Assembly: GCA_017634595.1 (NCBI GenBank) | Contig: JAGBNC010000017.1 | Span: 1-64,000 of the forward strand | Source of the DNA: Bacteroidales bacterium | GTDB lineage: Bacteria; Bacteroidota; Bacteroidia; Bacteroidales; UBA932 | Direction: 5' to 3' | Length of the DNA: 64,000 bases | Shown here: positions 30,376 through 39,411 of the stretch, piece after piece | How the letters are laid out: each line of letters opens with the position of its first letter | Numbering within the stretch: position 1 is the first letter of the stretch | Program-made: the position numbers and the translations under genes | Notes under the pieces: generated by a model | What the model saw: only the letters and a program-made list of their open reading frames with translations | Told to the model about the DNA's origin: nothing | Databases searched by the model: none

Positions 30376-31518
30376 ATGAAAGAGAAAGTTCACAGCAAGT
30401 TTGTCTCATTGTTCGGCGAGGGCGGCGTGTTCTATGCTGCCGCAGGACGTATCAACCTGATAGGCGAGCACACCGACTACAACGGCGGTTACGTGTTCCC
30501 CGGAGCCATCGACAAGGGTATTCTTGCCGAAATCAAAGAAAACGGCACCGACAAAGTAAGGCTTTTCGCCATTGACCGCGACGAGTACGTGGAATTCAGC
30601 CTTAGCGAGGAGAGCCTGCCCAGCCAGCACTGGCCCCGCTACATCTTCGGAGTGTGCCGCGAGACCATCAAGCGCGGCGGCAAAGTCAAGGGCTTCGACG
30701 CCGTATTTGCCGGCGACGTGCCTCTGGGCGCAGGACTCAGTTCTTCCGCAGCCCTCGAAAGCTGCTTTGCTTACGCCATCAACGACATGAACGGCAACGG
30801 ACTCGACCTCTTCGAGCTCGCCCGCATAGGCCAGAGCACTGAGCACAATTACTGCGGCGTGAAGTGCGGCATCATGGACCAGTTCGCCTCTTGCTTCGGC
30901 AAGGCCGGCCACCTTATCCGCCTCAACTGTAAGACTTTGGAATACCAGTACTTCCCCTTCAATCCTCAGGGCTACCGAGTAGTGCTGCTCGACACCTGCG
31001 TAAAGCACATGCTGGCCGACAGTGCCTACAACAAGAGGCGCGAGTCCTGCGAGAAGGCAGCCGCCGAGATCAAGAAGAATCACCCCGAGGTGGACTTCCT
31101 CTCCGACTGCAAGAGGGTATGGCTCGACGAGGTACGCGGCAAGATCAGCGAAGAAGACTTTATCCGCGCTGAATACGTGATAGGCGAGGTGCAGCGCGTG
31201 CTTGACGTATGCGACGCACTTGAAAGGGGTGACTACGAGACCGTGGGCGAGATGATGTACCAAACCCACTTCGGCCTGAGCCGCCTGTACGAGGTGAGCT
31301 GCCCCGAACTTGACTTCCTGGCCAAACTGGCCCGCAAGATGGAGGTCACCGGCGCCCGCGTGATGGGCGGCGGATTCGGCGGATGCACCATCAACCTTGT
31401 CAAGGACGAACTGTACGACGGCTTCATAGCTGCTGCCAAAGAGCAGTTCAATGCTCAGTTCGGACACGACCTCAAGGTGTATGACGTGGTGATTTCCGAC
31501 GGCGCCCGCAAACTGTAA
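30376..31518 (+). CDS. galK: galactokinase
   Basis: 380-residue GHMP-family kinase phosphorylating galactose to galactose-1-phosphate in the Leloir pathway. Signature GRINLIGEHTDYNGGYVFPGAID near the start, ATP loop PLGAGLSSSAALE, and the C-terminal GHMP motif VMGGGFGGCTINLV. It lies 12 bases after ychF. No galT or galE is in the window. The lacZ-type beta-galactosidase at 15.9-19.0 kb could supply its substrate. Full length. Confidence 0.96.
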   Translation: MKEKVHSKFVSLFGEGGVFYAAAGRINLIGEHTDYNGGYVFPGAIDKGILAEIKENGTDKVRLFAIDRDEYVEFSLSEESLPSQHWPRYIFGVCRETIKRGGKVKGFDAVFAGDVPLGAGLSSSAALESCFAYAINDMNGNGLDLFELARIGQSTEHNYCGVKCGIMDQFASCFGKAGHLIRLNCKTLEYQYFPFNPQGYRVVLLDTCVKHMLADSAYNKRRESCEKAAAEIKKNHPEVDFLSDCKRVWLDEVRGKISEEDFIRAEYVIGEVQRVLDVCDALERGDYETVGEMMYQTHFGLSRLYEVSCPELDFLAKLARKMEVTGARVMGGGFGGCTINLVKDELYDGFIAAAKEQFNAQFGHDLKVYDVVISDGARKL

Positions 31519-31528
31519 ACTCCATTTT

Positions 31529-34500
31529 ATGAACCGGCGCGTGCTCTCACTTGCGCTGGGCCTTCTACTGACGGCCCTCCCGGCGGCAGCCCAATTCTAT
31601 ACCATGGGCAGCGAGCCGGCGAGGGTCGCTTGGTATCATATACGCACTACGGACTACGATGTGATCTACCCCAAGGGGCTGGACTCGCTGGCCCGCGTAT
31701 ATGCATCTATCCTGGAAAGGGTCAAAATGCCCGTCGGAGCCACTGCGGGATATTATCCTAACCAATTGTACAAGAGACAGATGCCTGTGGTGCTGCACCC
31801 GTGGACCGCAAACTCCAACGGCGTAGTGGTGTGGACACCACGGCGCATGGAACTGCTCACCACCCCCGACGCCGTGGCCCCCATGCCCCAGCCGTCAGAA
31901 GAGCAGCTGGTGATCCATGAGAGCCGCCACGTGGCACAGATGCAGTTTGTAAACGAGAAACGCTTCAAGCCGGTGTCGTACATTCTGGGCGAGCTCACCG
32001 CCGGAGCGGCAGCGGCGCTGTACTGCGGCCCGGCATTCTTCGAAGGAGACGCGGTGGCGGCGGAGACGGAACTGAGCCATGCCGGACGCGGACGAAATGC
32101 AGCCTTCCTGGAGTACTTCCGTGCCGCTTTCCGCGAGGGCGATACCCGTGACTGGTGGCGCTGGCGCTATGGTTCGCTAAAATACTTCACCCCCGACTAT
32201 TACAAAGTCGGCTACGTCACCATGGCTGGAATGCGCAGCGTGTACGGCGTGCCCGATTTCACTGCACGCTACTACAAGCGCCTGTCGGAGAGCAAGTGGC
32301 CGCTCCCCTTCTTCAACATGCAGGGCACTGTCAGGGACGTATCGGGCAAACGTTTCCGCGAGGCCTTCGGGGAGATATGCGACACACTGCAGAGCCGCTG
32401 GAGCAGGGACGAAGCCGCCCGCGCCCCCTTCATGCCGTCTGAGGCCATCACCAAGAACCATCGTCACTTCACCGAATACAGTTCTGCATGCTATCTGGAC
32501 GGCGCCCTGTACTGCGTACGGGGAGGCAGGACGGCGGCACCGCAGCTGATACGCATAGGCGAAGACGATAAGGAGACGACGGTCGCGCCCTTTGCCTACA
32601 GCACTTCCGCACTCAAGGAAGACAATGTCAGACACCGTATCTACTGGAGCGAAATTGTGCCCGACCCGCGATGGGAGCTTAAGTCCTATTCGGAAATATG
32701 GTACTTCAGCACTGACGGCAAGCGTCAACGCTTGAGCAGACGCACAAGGTGGTACAACCCCACTCCGTCGCCCGACGGTGCCACGGTGTCCGCCACGGAA
32801 TTCCCTGCTGAGGGCGGTTCGGCGGTGGTGCTGATAGATGCTGAAAGCGGAGCGCAAATAAGGAGGATCAAAGCTCCCGACGGGATGCAATTGTCTGAGA
32901 CTGAATGGATAGGCTCAGAGCTATATGCAAGTGCCGTGACTGCCGAAGGCCTTGGCTTGTACAGGGCACAGGGAGCCGGCTGGACAAGGGTGCTGGACTT
33001 AGGTTATGTCAACGTGAAAGGGCTCTTCGTCCATGACGGGAGGCTATGCTTCACTTGTGACTTGAGGGGCGTGGATGAGTTATATGCTTTCGATCCCGCT
33101 TCGGGGAGCACTGTAAGGCTGAGTTCGTCGGCCCAGGGCGGCAATGGGTACCGTTTCTCACCGGAAGGGGATCTGGTATTCTCGGTCCTCAGCTCCAGAG
33201 GCAGGAATCTGCATGTTACCGGCTCCGTGGATCTGCCGGCACCGGCAGAGGCCGACTTCTCTAAGCCCCACCGCTACGAATTCGCTGAATCGCTCAGCCT
33301 CGCTTCAGCTTCGGAGGCAGAGGAACAGGACGTCGCTTCGCGACCCTTCCCTAAAGGGCCCCTCCCTCTTCCGGTGCCGAGGGTGGCACGGTCCTGTTCC
33401 TCTGCCTCCGGATCTGAAGCGATAGCCGAACCTCGGCCCTACAGCCGTCTGGGCAACATCTTCCGTTTCCACTCCTGGGCCCCTATATACGTCGATTACA
33501 ACGCCATAGCCGACATGAGCTTCGAAAGCCTCACCACCACCGCAGGCCTCGGAGCCACTGCCTTCTTCCAGAACCATCTCAACACCATGACCGGCGTAGT
33601 AGCCTACAACGCGGCGCCGGCCGAAAACAGCTGGGTACACAAAGCCGAGACCAAATTCACCTACTCAGGCTTGGTGCCGGTAATCGAAGCTACGCTCTCG
33701 CTCAGCAGCGCCAACCCCAGCCTCTATTTCCTGGAAACAGGCTTTTCCAAATTCTCTCATTACGTATCGCTGTCCAGCGAAAAGATAGATTACGTGCCCT
33801 CTTTCAACGCCGGTATCAAAGTCTATGTCCCGCTGCGTTTCAACTCCGGAGGATGGTACCGCGGGCTTGTCCCGCAGCTCAACTGGTCGCTGTCCAACAG
33901 CTTATTTACCCACGGCAGCCTGGCTCCCATGAACCGTTTGTCGCTGAGTCTCAGGGGCTACGCCGTCAGGGCAACGCCACCTTCACGCATATATCCCACC
34001 CTGGGAGGTGGACTCGAGGCCGGATGGAGCGGCAGGCCCTGGGCCCAGAATATCCTGTCGTCTTGCGCCTACCTCTACGGCTACACATATTTGCCGGGAC
34101 TGATGGACACCCACGGAATACGCCTGAGCGCCACTGTGCAGATGCCCACTTCACAGGCTTTGTTCAACGAGCGCTACGCCGCGGTGCTGCCCAGAGGCAT
34201 GGCTGCTTACAAGGACCTGCCGTCCCGCTATGCTGGGTATAAGTTCCAGAGCCGCATAAGCGCCGACTACGCCTTCCCGTTCGCACCGCTCGACTGGTCG
34301 GGAATGGGCCCCGTGGCATATCTTCGCAATCTTGAGTGCACCCTGCACGGAGACTTCTCCTACTTCAAAGATAGTAACAGGCAGAGCCGCCTGGGCAGCG
34401 TAGGGGCCGACCTTTGCGCCGTGCTGGGCAACCTGCTGTGGATCCCCGACGATACCCGCTTGGGTGTAAGCTATTATTACAATATCGGCGCACCCAGGGG

Positions 34501-34546
34501 AGAATCCCCCCACTACTGGGGCGCCGTATTTAACGTGAGTTTCTAA
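31529..34546 (+). CDS. large secreted HExxH zincin with propeller-like middle and outer-membrane barrel C-terminus
   Basis: 1005 residues with signal peptide (cut near LPAAAQ). An N-terminal gluzincin-like domain contains HESRH (His130, Glu131, His134), with Glu172 in FFEGDA as a possible third ligand. The middle (about 320-590) has repeated beta-propeller-like strands (SYSEIWYFSTDGKRQRLSR, DLRGVDELYAFDPASG). The C-terminus (about 645-1005) is beta-barrel-like (YFLETGFSKFSHYVSLSS, LSLSLRGYAV), ending VFNVSF. Residues about 591-631 are a low-complexity insert rich in Ser/Pro/Glu encoded by a palindromic repeat. Predicted to be outer-membrane-anchored; peptidase activity unproven. 10 bases after galK. 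Its stop is 12 bases from the convergent SGNH gene. Confidence 0.75.
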   Translation: MNRRVLSLALGLLLTALPAAAQFYTMGSEPARVAWYHIRTTDYDVIYPKGLDSLARVYASILERVKMPVGATAGYYPNQLYKRQMPVVLHPWTANSNGVVVWTPRRMELLTTPDAVAPMPQPSEEQLVIHESRHVAQMQFVNEKRFKPVSYILGELTAGAAAALYCGPAFFEGDAVAAETELSHAGRGRNAAFLEYFRAAFREGDTRDWWRWRYGSLKYFTPDYYKVGYVTMAGMRSVYGVPDFTARYYKRLSESKWPLPFFNMQGTVRDVSGKRFREAFGEICDTLQSRWSRDEAARAPFMPSEAITKNHRHFTEYSSACYLDGALYCVRGGRTAAPQLIRIGEDDKETTVAPFAYSTSALKEDNVRHRIYWSEIVPDPRWELKSYSEIWYFSTDGKRQRLSRRTRWYNPTPSPDGATVSATEFPAEGGSAVVLIDAESGAQIRRIKAPDGMQLSETEWIGSELYASAVTAEGLGLYRAQGAGWTRVLDLGYVNVKGLFVHDGRLCFTCDLRGVDELYAFDPASGSTVRLSSSAQGGNGYRFSPEGDLVFSVLSSRGRNLHVTGSVDLPAPAEADFSKPHRYEFAESLSLASASEAEEQDVASRPFPKGPLPLPVPRVARSCSSASGSEAIAEPRPYSRLGNIFRFHSWAPIYVDYNAIADMSFESLTTTAGLGATAFFQNHLNTMTGVVAYNAAPAENSWVHKAETKFTYSGLVPVIEATLSLSSANPSLYFLETGFSKFSHYVSLSSEKIDYVPSFNAGIKVYVPLRFNSGGWYRGLVPQLNWSLSNSLFTHGSLAPMNRLSLSLRGYAVRATPPSRIYPTLGGGLEAGWSGRPWAQNILSSCAYLYGYTYLPGLMDTHGIRLSATVQMPTSQALFNERYAAVLPRGMAAYKDLPSRYAGYKFQSRISADYAFPFAPLDWSGMGPVAYLRNLECTLHGDFSYFKDSNRQSRLGSVGADLCAVLGNLLWIPDDTRLGVSYYYNIGAPRGESPHYWGAVFNVSF
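33300..33422. repeat. 123-bp compound palindrome inserted in frame in the HExxH/barrel gene
   Basis: Left arm 33300-33331 and right arm 33391-33422 are 32-base inverted copies (TCGCTTCAG outer, a three-base mismatch, CGGAGGCAGAGG and CAGGAC inner). The 59-base middle holds three small hairpins in a row: GTCG/CGAC, CCCTT/AAGGG and GTGCC/GGCAC. The length is 41 codons exactly, so the reading frame survives. It encodes the low-complexity segment between propeller and barrel. Confidence 0.85.
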
Positions 34547-34558
34547 TCGCAGACAGCT

Positions 34559-35755
34559 TCAGCGAAGTACCACCTGCTCGGCAACGGAGCGGAGAGCGGC
34601 AGCATCGGCCGGATCAAGACCGCATGACGGAACACTGGGACCGAATGGAAGGCCGCGGAGGACCAGATAGCCAACACAGGCTTTGAGATAGGAACCTGCA
34701 AGGTTCTGGTGCTTGTCATCGGAGCTCAGCAATGTGATGTGCGGATACAGCATACGGCTCAACCTGAAGGCCTGGCCAACCAATGAGACGTCGGTGCCGG
34801 CAGCGCGGGACAGCTTATCGCATCCCTTTTCAAGCAGATCATAGAATTCCTTTTCGGTATCAAATCCGCCGTTGGAAGCCCCTGGATACGACCAGGTATT
34901 CTCGAGGTAGATATGGCAGTCGGGGCTGCTGTTCCTGATGCTTTTGCAAAGCTCGCGTAGTGCCTTCTTGACGTCTTTCCTCTTGCCCGGTTCCTTGGCC
35001 CACTGGGCAGGTTCCTGGCTCTGGCCCTGCACGAAAGCATAATCATAAGGGCCCTCGGCAATCTTTAGGCTTGTCATCTCAAGCCCGCAGTGCTGGCGGA
35101 AGGTCTGACCGCCCTTAAGCGACAGGCCGATATTGAGGCACAGTCCCTGGGAGAATGCTATTTCCTGAAGCATGAGAGGCTCCCCGTAATAGTAAGTGAA
35201 GGAGTTGCCGATAAGCAAGACCGATTTGGTCTCCACCGGGGCGTGTACGCCAAGAGGATTGAGGTACGCACCCACGTAACTCTTGGTCTTGAGGGCAAAC
35301 TTGTTGTCCGGATCATCCTTGACCAGCGGACTTCCGTCCGTGGCCAGTGCGCTGCTCACGCGGCAGCGGACACGGAGAGTGTCGCTCACCGCATTTGCCA
35401 GCTTGAAGATATGCAGGTAGCATGACGGGTGCTTGACGGCAGAGTCAACAGTAACGAAACTTCCGCCGCTCACCCATTGCTGCCCGTCAAGTATTTCCAC
35501 CGTAAACTCGCCGGGCGCCTTGGGGCCTTTGGTCTCAAGGTTCACGCCGAATTGTACATAGGAACCGGCAGGCAGGGTGGTGACGGGACGGGCAAACTCT
35601 ATGGCTTCGTCCTGTACAAGTCCTTGGAACACCTGCTCGCTGGACTTGGGAGTAAACCACAAGCCCGATCCGTCACCGGGAACACTTTGCGCCGGGAGGT
35701 TGAGTGCACAGGCGAGAGCCAGCGCCAGGCACGAGAGGAACTTCTTGATCATCAT
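34559..35755 (-). CDS. secreted SGNH/GDSL-type hydrolase (DUF4886-like)
   Basis: 398 residues. Signal peptide (KKFLSCLALALACALNLPAQ), an N-terminal beta-sandwich (about 25-165, carbohydrate-binding-like), then an SGNH-type domain. SVLLIGNSFTYYY carries the nucleophile serine in the GNS block, SLKGGQTFRQH is block II, YDYAFVQGQSQEP is block III, and a C-terminal SSDDKHQNLAGSYL supplies Asp/His. Likely deacylates glycans or other esters in the periplasm. Last gene of the minus-strand SUI1 operon, 25 bases after the FISUMP lipoprotein, with which it shares most of its leader sequence. Confidence 0.8.
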   Translation of the reverse strand: MMIKKFLSCLALALACALNLPAQSVPGDGSGLWFTPKSSEQVFQGLVQDEAIEFARPVTTLPAGSYVQFGVNLETKGPKAPGEFTVEILDGQQWVSGGSFVTVDSAVKHPSCYLHIFKLANAVSDTLRVRCRVSSALATDGSPLVKDDPDNKFALKTKSYVGAYLNPLGVHAPVETKSVLLIGNSFTYYYGEPLMLQEIAFSQGLCLNIGLSLKGGQTFRQHCGLEMTSLKIAEGPYDYAFVQGQSQEPAQWAKEPGKRKDVKKALRELCKSIRNSSPDCHIYLENTWSYPGASNGGFDTEKEFYDLLEKGCDKLSRAAGTDVSLVGQAFRLSRMLYPHITLLSSDDKHQNLAGSYLKACVGYLVLRGLPFGPSVPSCGLDPADAAALRSVAEQVVLR

Positions 35756-35780
35756 ACCCGCAAGTTAAGTATTTTTTTCG

Positions 35781-36779
35781 TCACATGAAAACAGGCCGCA
35801 CATTTAACCCGCAGCACCTGAGCGACCAGGAATGTAAAACTACATTGTTGAGGGTGGACAGCCCGTTAGCGGCAGACCGGCAATAAGAATCTGTTTCCAG
35901 ACTTGAAGTCCATATTAAGGCTACCTCTCCGGGATATCTTAAATCGGCAGTCACATTTGACGATTCGATATATCCTGTGAAAGGGAAAAACAAAGTATTG
36001 CCGTTGACCTTGCTGGTCAGCAAGATACCTTTGACCCCGTTAAGCGTTTTGAAGCTGGATTTGCAGTTGGCTACCAATTCGCTGGCTTCTTCCTGGGTCG
36101 GCATCCTCCAGCTCCCTCCCCGATTGAACCATGCTGCATCGTGCTCGGGCTTAAGCTTGGTACGTTTGTCATAAGTGGTGTACTGGGTCATGGTGTAATT
36201 GGCACCATCTTTCCGGGCAAAATTGTAATGCTTCCAGTTATAATACTCAACATCCTTGGGCTTGACCTCGCCCCAGGCATAGTAATCGCCAATCTCGCTT
36301 GGCGAAGAAGCTCCCAGGTTGCAGTCGGCCCAGAGCACGGACACTCCCATATCCACACATCCTTTGGTCTTTTCCACAACGCGCACCACACAGCTTGCAG
36401 ACATGTTGGCGGCATGGGCGGTTATAGTGGCCGAGCCAAGTTTTTCGGGAACCAGAAGCTTGTCATCAATTATCCTCACGATGGAAGGATCAGAAGATGT
36501 CCACACAAGCCCGCTTTCGGCCTTGGGCGGATCGACTGTGCAATGTACCGGAATACGCCTCGGAGAATCGATGAATAGCTCTATCTCCTTGGGAGAGAGC
36601 GAGAGGCTGGTGACAGTGACGGTACTCTTGACGTCGCCCTGACAGCCACCGGGAGTGTCAGTACTGCCAGGGGTATCCGTACCGCCGGGATTATCAGTAT
36701 TGCCATTGTCCGGCTGTACCGGATAACAAGCGACTAGCCCAACAAGCGCCAGGCACGAGAGAAACTTCTTGATTGTCAC
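35781..36779 (-). CDS. lipoprotein with Big2-like domain and FISUMP domain
   Basis: 332-residue lipoprotein (lipobox LVAC, Cys18) with a threonine/proline/glycine-rich tether (TDNPGGTDTPGSTDTPGG). A Big2-type immunoglobulin-like domain follows (about 55-135, VTSLSLSPKEIELFI ... GSATITAHAANMSASCVVRV). Residues about 140-332 are a FISUMP-type domain (VDMGVSVLWADCNLGA, GDYYAWGEVKP, SWRMPTQEEASELVANC, ending GLNVRPV), common in Bacteroidota surface proteins and of unknown biochemical role. It overlaps the EEP gene stop by ATGA. Confidence 0.85.
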   Translation of the reverse strand: MTIKKFLSCLALVGLVACYPVQPDNGNTDNPGGTDTPGSTDTPGGCQGDVKSTVTVTSLSLSPKEIELFIDSPRRIPVHCTVDPPKAESGLVWTSSDPSIVRIIDDKLLVPEKLGSATITAHAANMSASCVVRVVEKTKGCVDMGVSVLWADCNLGASSPSEIGDYYAWGEVKPKDVEYYNWKHYNFARKDGANYTMTQYTTYDKRTKLKPEHDAAWFNRGGSWRMPTQEEASELVANCKSSFKTLNGVKGILLTSKVNGNTLFFPFTGYIESSNVTADLRYPGEVALIWTSSLETDSYCRSAANGLSTLNNVVLHSWSLRCCGLNVRPVFM

Positions 36780-38077
36780 AACTTTATATCAGCATAGTTA
36801 GGATAGTGGTCGGTGATGGCCACAGTGAAGCGGGCATATATGCGGCGGAAGACCAGCACTTCTACCGGATCGGCCACAGGACCGGGGAAAATCTCCCCTG
36901 CGCCATTGTAAATAAAGAACTGGTCTATGGCTCCGAGCCCGTCTTCATCGGTCCAGCTGCATGCACGGGAGAATCCCTTGGCGCTGCACATGTGATAGCC
37001 GTTGCGGGGATCGCCGTACACGGTAGCAGCCTTGAACAGAGGTGTGTAACCTGCAGCAAGGAGCTGCTTCATGGCCTTCGATTCCAGCTTGCAGTTCATA
37101 TCGCCCATCATGAACACGGGGCAGCCGCGCTCCTGCACCACATCGTCCACCTCAGTCATCATCTTGCGGACCTGTGCGGTACGCGCCTCATCGCTGCCGA
37201 CCTGTGCTTTCTCGCTCTTCCACCAGAGGTGGGTATTGATTACCATGAATTCACGGCCGCTGGCATTGAGGGAGAAAATGGCTGAGCAGTAAGACTTTGT
37301 GCCATGGTTGCACCAGGTCGCAGGCTCATATTTGTGGTACTTGACCCTGTGGAGGGTCAGCACTGAAGGCTTGTAGAAGATAGGTGTGTGGTTCCACACC
37401 GCATCAGGCTCGTAGGCTATGCTGTAGCCCTTCTCCAGAAGTAGAGGACGCATGATTTTGTCCATGTGCGAAGAATACTCCTGCATGGTGAGGATGTCGG
37501 GCTCGTAAGCATGTACCAGTTCAATAAGGCCGCGGGCGCGCACTTCGTCGCGGCAATCAGCGCCCAGAGCCTCCCAGGCCGGGGCGTTATCGGGCTTGCC
37601 GTAGTCCCAGATATTGTCATCGAGGATACGGAGGCTGGTACCTTCTTCCCTCGGGAAGAGGAATTCGCCGTATATATTGCCTTTCAGCGACTTACGTGGA
37701 ATGCCTCCAGCGCGGAGCTCATCTGCTGCCTTCATGAGCGCCCAGCATCCGCCGCCGCACACCAGCACTTTGTTTCCGGAACGGCTAAGCTCCCAGTCGA
37801 AGCTGTCGGGGCCGGCCTTGTAGAAAGGCTGGGACTGCTTGCGCGAGGTAGATCCTACAAGGATCTCGTATCGGGTCTCGGGCTCAGTGTCAGAGACTAT
37901 GGCAGGTTCAACACCGGTGCGCGAAAGCACGACTGCGGCAACCGCCTGAGCTACATCAAGGCCCTCTTCGGCCTCGGCTTGAGCAGAATAAACGACTGTG
38001 TACTTTTCCAGGCCGGGAAGGGCCCGGAGGGTAAGTGCCGGAAGAAGCACCGCCAGAAACATAAGAATCTTTTTCAT
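36776..38077 (-). CDS. secreted endonuclease/exonuclease/phosphatase (EEP) family protein
   Basis: 433 residues with signal peptide (MKKILMFLAVLLPALTLRA). After about 160 residues without a recognised family (a propeptide-like beta part), an EEP domain follows. LRILDDNIWDYG and LTMQEYSSHM give the Asn and Glu metal ligands, VINTHLWWKS and FMMGDMNCKLESKAM the HxD and GDxN motifs, and ITDHYPNYADIKL the terminal DH pair. Likely a phosphodiesterase or phosphatase acting outside the cytoplasm. Six bases after yidD, ATGA-coupled to the lipoprotein that follows. Confidence 0.85.
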   Translation of the reverse strand: MKKILMFLAVLLPALTLRALPGLEKYTVVYSAQAEAEEGLDVAQAVAAVVLSRTGVEPAIVSDTEPETRYEILVGSTSRKQSQPFYKAGPDSFDWELSRSGNKVLVCGGGCWALMKAADELRAGGIPRKSLKGNIYGEFLFPREEGTSLRILDDNIWDYGKPDNAPAWEALGADCRDEVRARGLIELVHAYEPDILTMQEYSSHMDKIMRPLLLEKGYSIAYEPDAVWNHTPIFYKPSVLTLHRVKYHKYEPATWCNHGTKSYCSAIFSLNASGREFMVINTHLWWKSEKAQVGSDEARTAQVRKMMTEVDDVVQERGCPVFMMGDMNCKLESKAMKQLLAAGYTPLFKAATVYGDPRNGYHMCSAKGFSRACSWTDEDGLGAIDQFFIYNGAGEIFPGPVADPVEVLVFRRIYARFTVAITDHYPNYADIKL

Positions 38078-38083
38078 AAGCTA

Positions 38084-38323
38084 TTAAGGTACAGGATCAT
38101 ATCCGGAGCCACCCCAAGGATGACAGCGGAGAATACGTCTAAGCGAAAGCCAGCCGCCTTTGAGAGGTCCGTACTTGCGGAACGCCTCAAGTGCGTACTG
38201 GGAACAAGTTGGAGTGAAGCGGCAGCTGGGCGGGGTGAACGGCGAAATGCAAAACCTGTAGAAATGGATCAACAGGATGAAAGGCGCCGAGAGCACGCGT
38301 TTTATGATTTCTCCCGCTTTCAT
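38084..38323 (-). CDS. yidD: membrane protein insertion efficiency factor
   Basis: 79-residue YidD, a small amphipathic protein helping YidC-dependent membrane insertion. [53 protein letters not shown] is nearly the family consensus (two cysteines, HPWGG). The ATG at 38323 overlaps the rnpA stop by ATGA; a longer open frame to 38596 only shadows rnpA. The rnpA-yidD order is conserved across bacteria, though rpmH is absent here. Confidence 0.97.
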   Translation of the reverse strand: MKAGEIIKRVLSAPFILLIHFYRFCISPFTPPSCRFTPTCSQYALEAFRKYGPLKGGWLSLRRILRCHPWGGSGYDPVP

Positions 38324-38670
38324 TGGGCAGAAATTCTGCTGAGAAGCGACGTCAGTTCGTCTCGGATAACGGCAAAAGGCACAATCTCCGACGAGCTGTA
38401 CACAAACAAAATATCGTGACCGCCGGGCGTGCAAAGGTCCTTGTTGAGGCGGTAGGCCTCGCGCATACGGCGCTTGAGGAGGTTGCGCTTGACGGCACGC
38501 TTGAAGTGACGCTTGGGCACGGATACCATGATACGGTTGAAATCCAGCCCGTTGTCCGAAAGGCAACAACACCTTAGATGGAGGGTCTGGCTCCATCGGC
38601 CCCGGCCCATGAGGGCGGCTATCGCCGTCTTGCCGGAGAGTCGTTCCTTACCGGATAAAGTAGCAGCCAT
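38320..38670 (-). CDS. rnpA: ribonuclease P protein component
   Basis: 116-residue basic protein that aids RNase P RNA in 5' maturation of tRNA precursors. The RNR-type motif is [41 protein letters not shown] and the final GHDILFVY strand match the family. Nine bases after hemD and ATGA-coupled to yidD. Confidence 0.97.
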   Translation of the reverse strand: MAATLSGKERLSGKTAIAALMGRGRWSQTLHLRCCCLSDNGLDFNRIMVSVPKRHFKRAVKRNLLKRRMREAYRLNKDLCTPGGHDILFVYSSSEIVPFAVIRDELTSLLSRISAQ

Positions 38671-38679
38671 TGAAGGCTA

Positions 38680-39411
38680 TTATTTGGTTCCCAAAAATAT
38701 ATCAAGTGCCTTTGCGGCAGACTGAATCTCTTCGGAAGGGCCCTGAACGGCTATCTTAAGTCCCTCTTTCTTAAGCGCTTCGGCGATACCGCGTCCGTAG
38801 GAGATGATAGCGGTATTGCCCTGCTCAAAGTCGGGGAAGCTGGCATGAAGGGACTTGAGGTCGTAGGGATTGTACATCACAATGGCGCCGTAGTCGGCCA
38901 GGTTGAGTGGCGTAAGATCCTGAAGTACAGACTTTACAAGGACCGACACCGTGAAGTCGAGACCGGCTTTCTCGAAAAGTCCGGAGATGGGGCCGGTATT
39001 AGCTTCGGCGGAAGCCGTGATCAGGAATTTCTCACCCCGGTGCTTGGGACCGATCTGGGCAACTATCGACTGGGGCGTACCGTCGCCGAAGAAAATCTTG
39101 CGCTTGCGGTACACAACATGCTTCTGTAGATACAGGGCAACCAGCTCGGTGGTGCAGAAATATTTCATGGTCTCGGGCACCTTGAAACGCATTTCCTCAC
39201 AAAGCTTGAAGTAGGCGTCTATGGCGTGGCGGGACGAAAAAACGATTGCGGTATAATCGGGGAGGTTGATTCTCTGGCTGCGGAATTCCTTGGCAGAAAG
39301 GGGTTCTATCAGGAAAAAGGGGTGAAAATCCAGCGACACTCCGTACTTTTCTTCCAACGCTTTGTAGGCGTTGAGAGTGGAAGGCGCTTTCTGGGATATA
39401 AGTATCTTCAT
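38680..39411 (-). CDS. hemD: uroporphyrinogen-III synthase-like protein
   Basis: 243-residue protein with the two-lobed HemD fold: MKILISQKAP and LPDYTAIVFSSRHAIDAYFKL in lobe one, and PLNLADYGAIVMYNPYDLKSL plus AIISYGRGIAEALKKEGLKI in lobe two. The Bacteroidota HemD next to rnpA is usually annotated so, though many of these hosts lack complete haem synthesis and sequence divergence is high. The ATG at 39411 overlaps the DUF4271 stop (ATGA) and is preferred to a GTG three codons upstream. Confidence 0.85.
   Translation of the reverse strand: MKILISQKAPSTLNAYKALEEKYGVSLDFHPFFLIEPLSAKEFRSQRINLPDYTAIVFSSRHAIDAYFKLCEEMRFKVPETMKYFCTTELVALYLQKHVVYRKRKIFFGDGTPQSIVAQIGPKHRGEKFLITASAEANTGPISGLFEKAGLDFTVSVLVKSVLQDLTPLNLADYGAIVMYNPYDLKSLHASFPDFEQGNTAIISYGRGIAEALKKEGLKIAVQGPSEEIQSAAKALDIFLGTK

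Noticed and set aside
38080-38670. rnpA-yidD next to hemD as a novel cluster
   Set aside because: This order is known in Bacteroidota; only the secreted genes after it are unusual.
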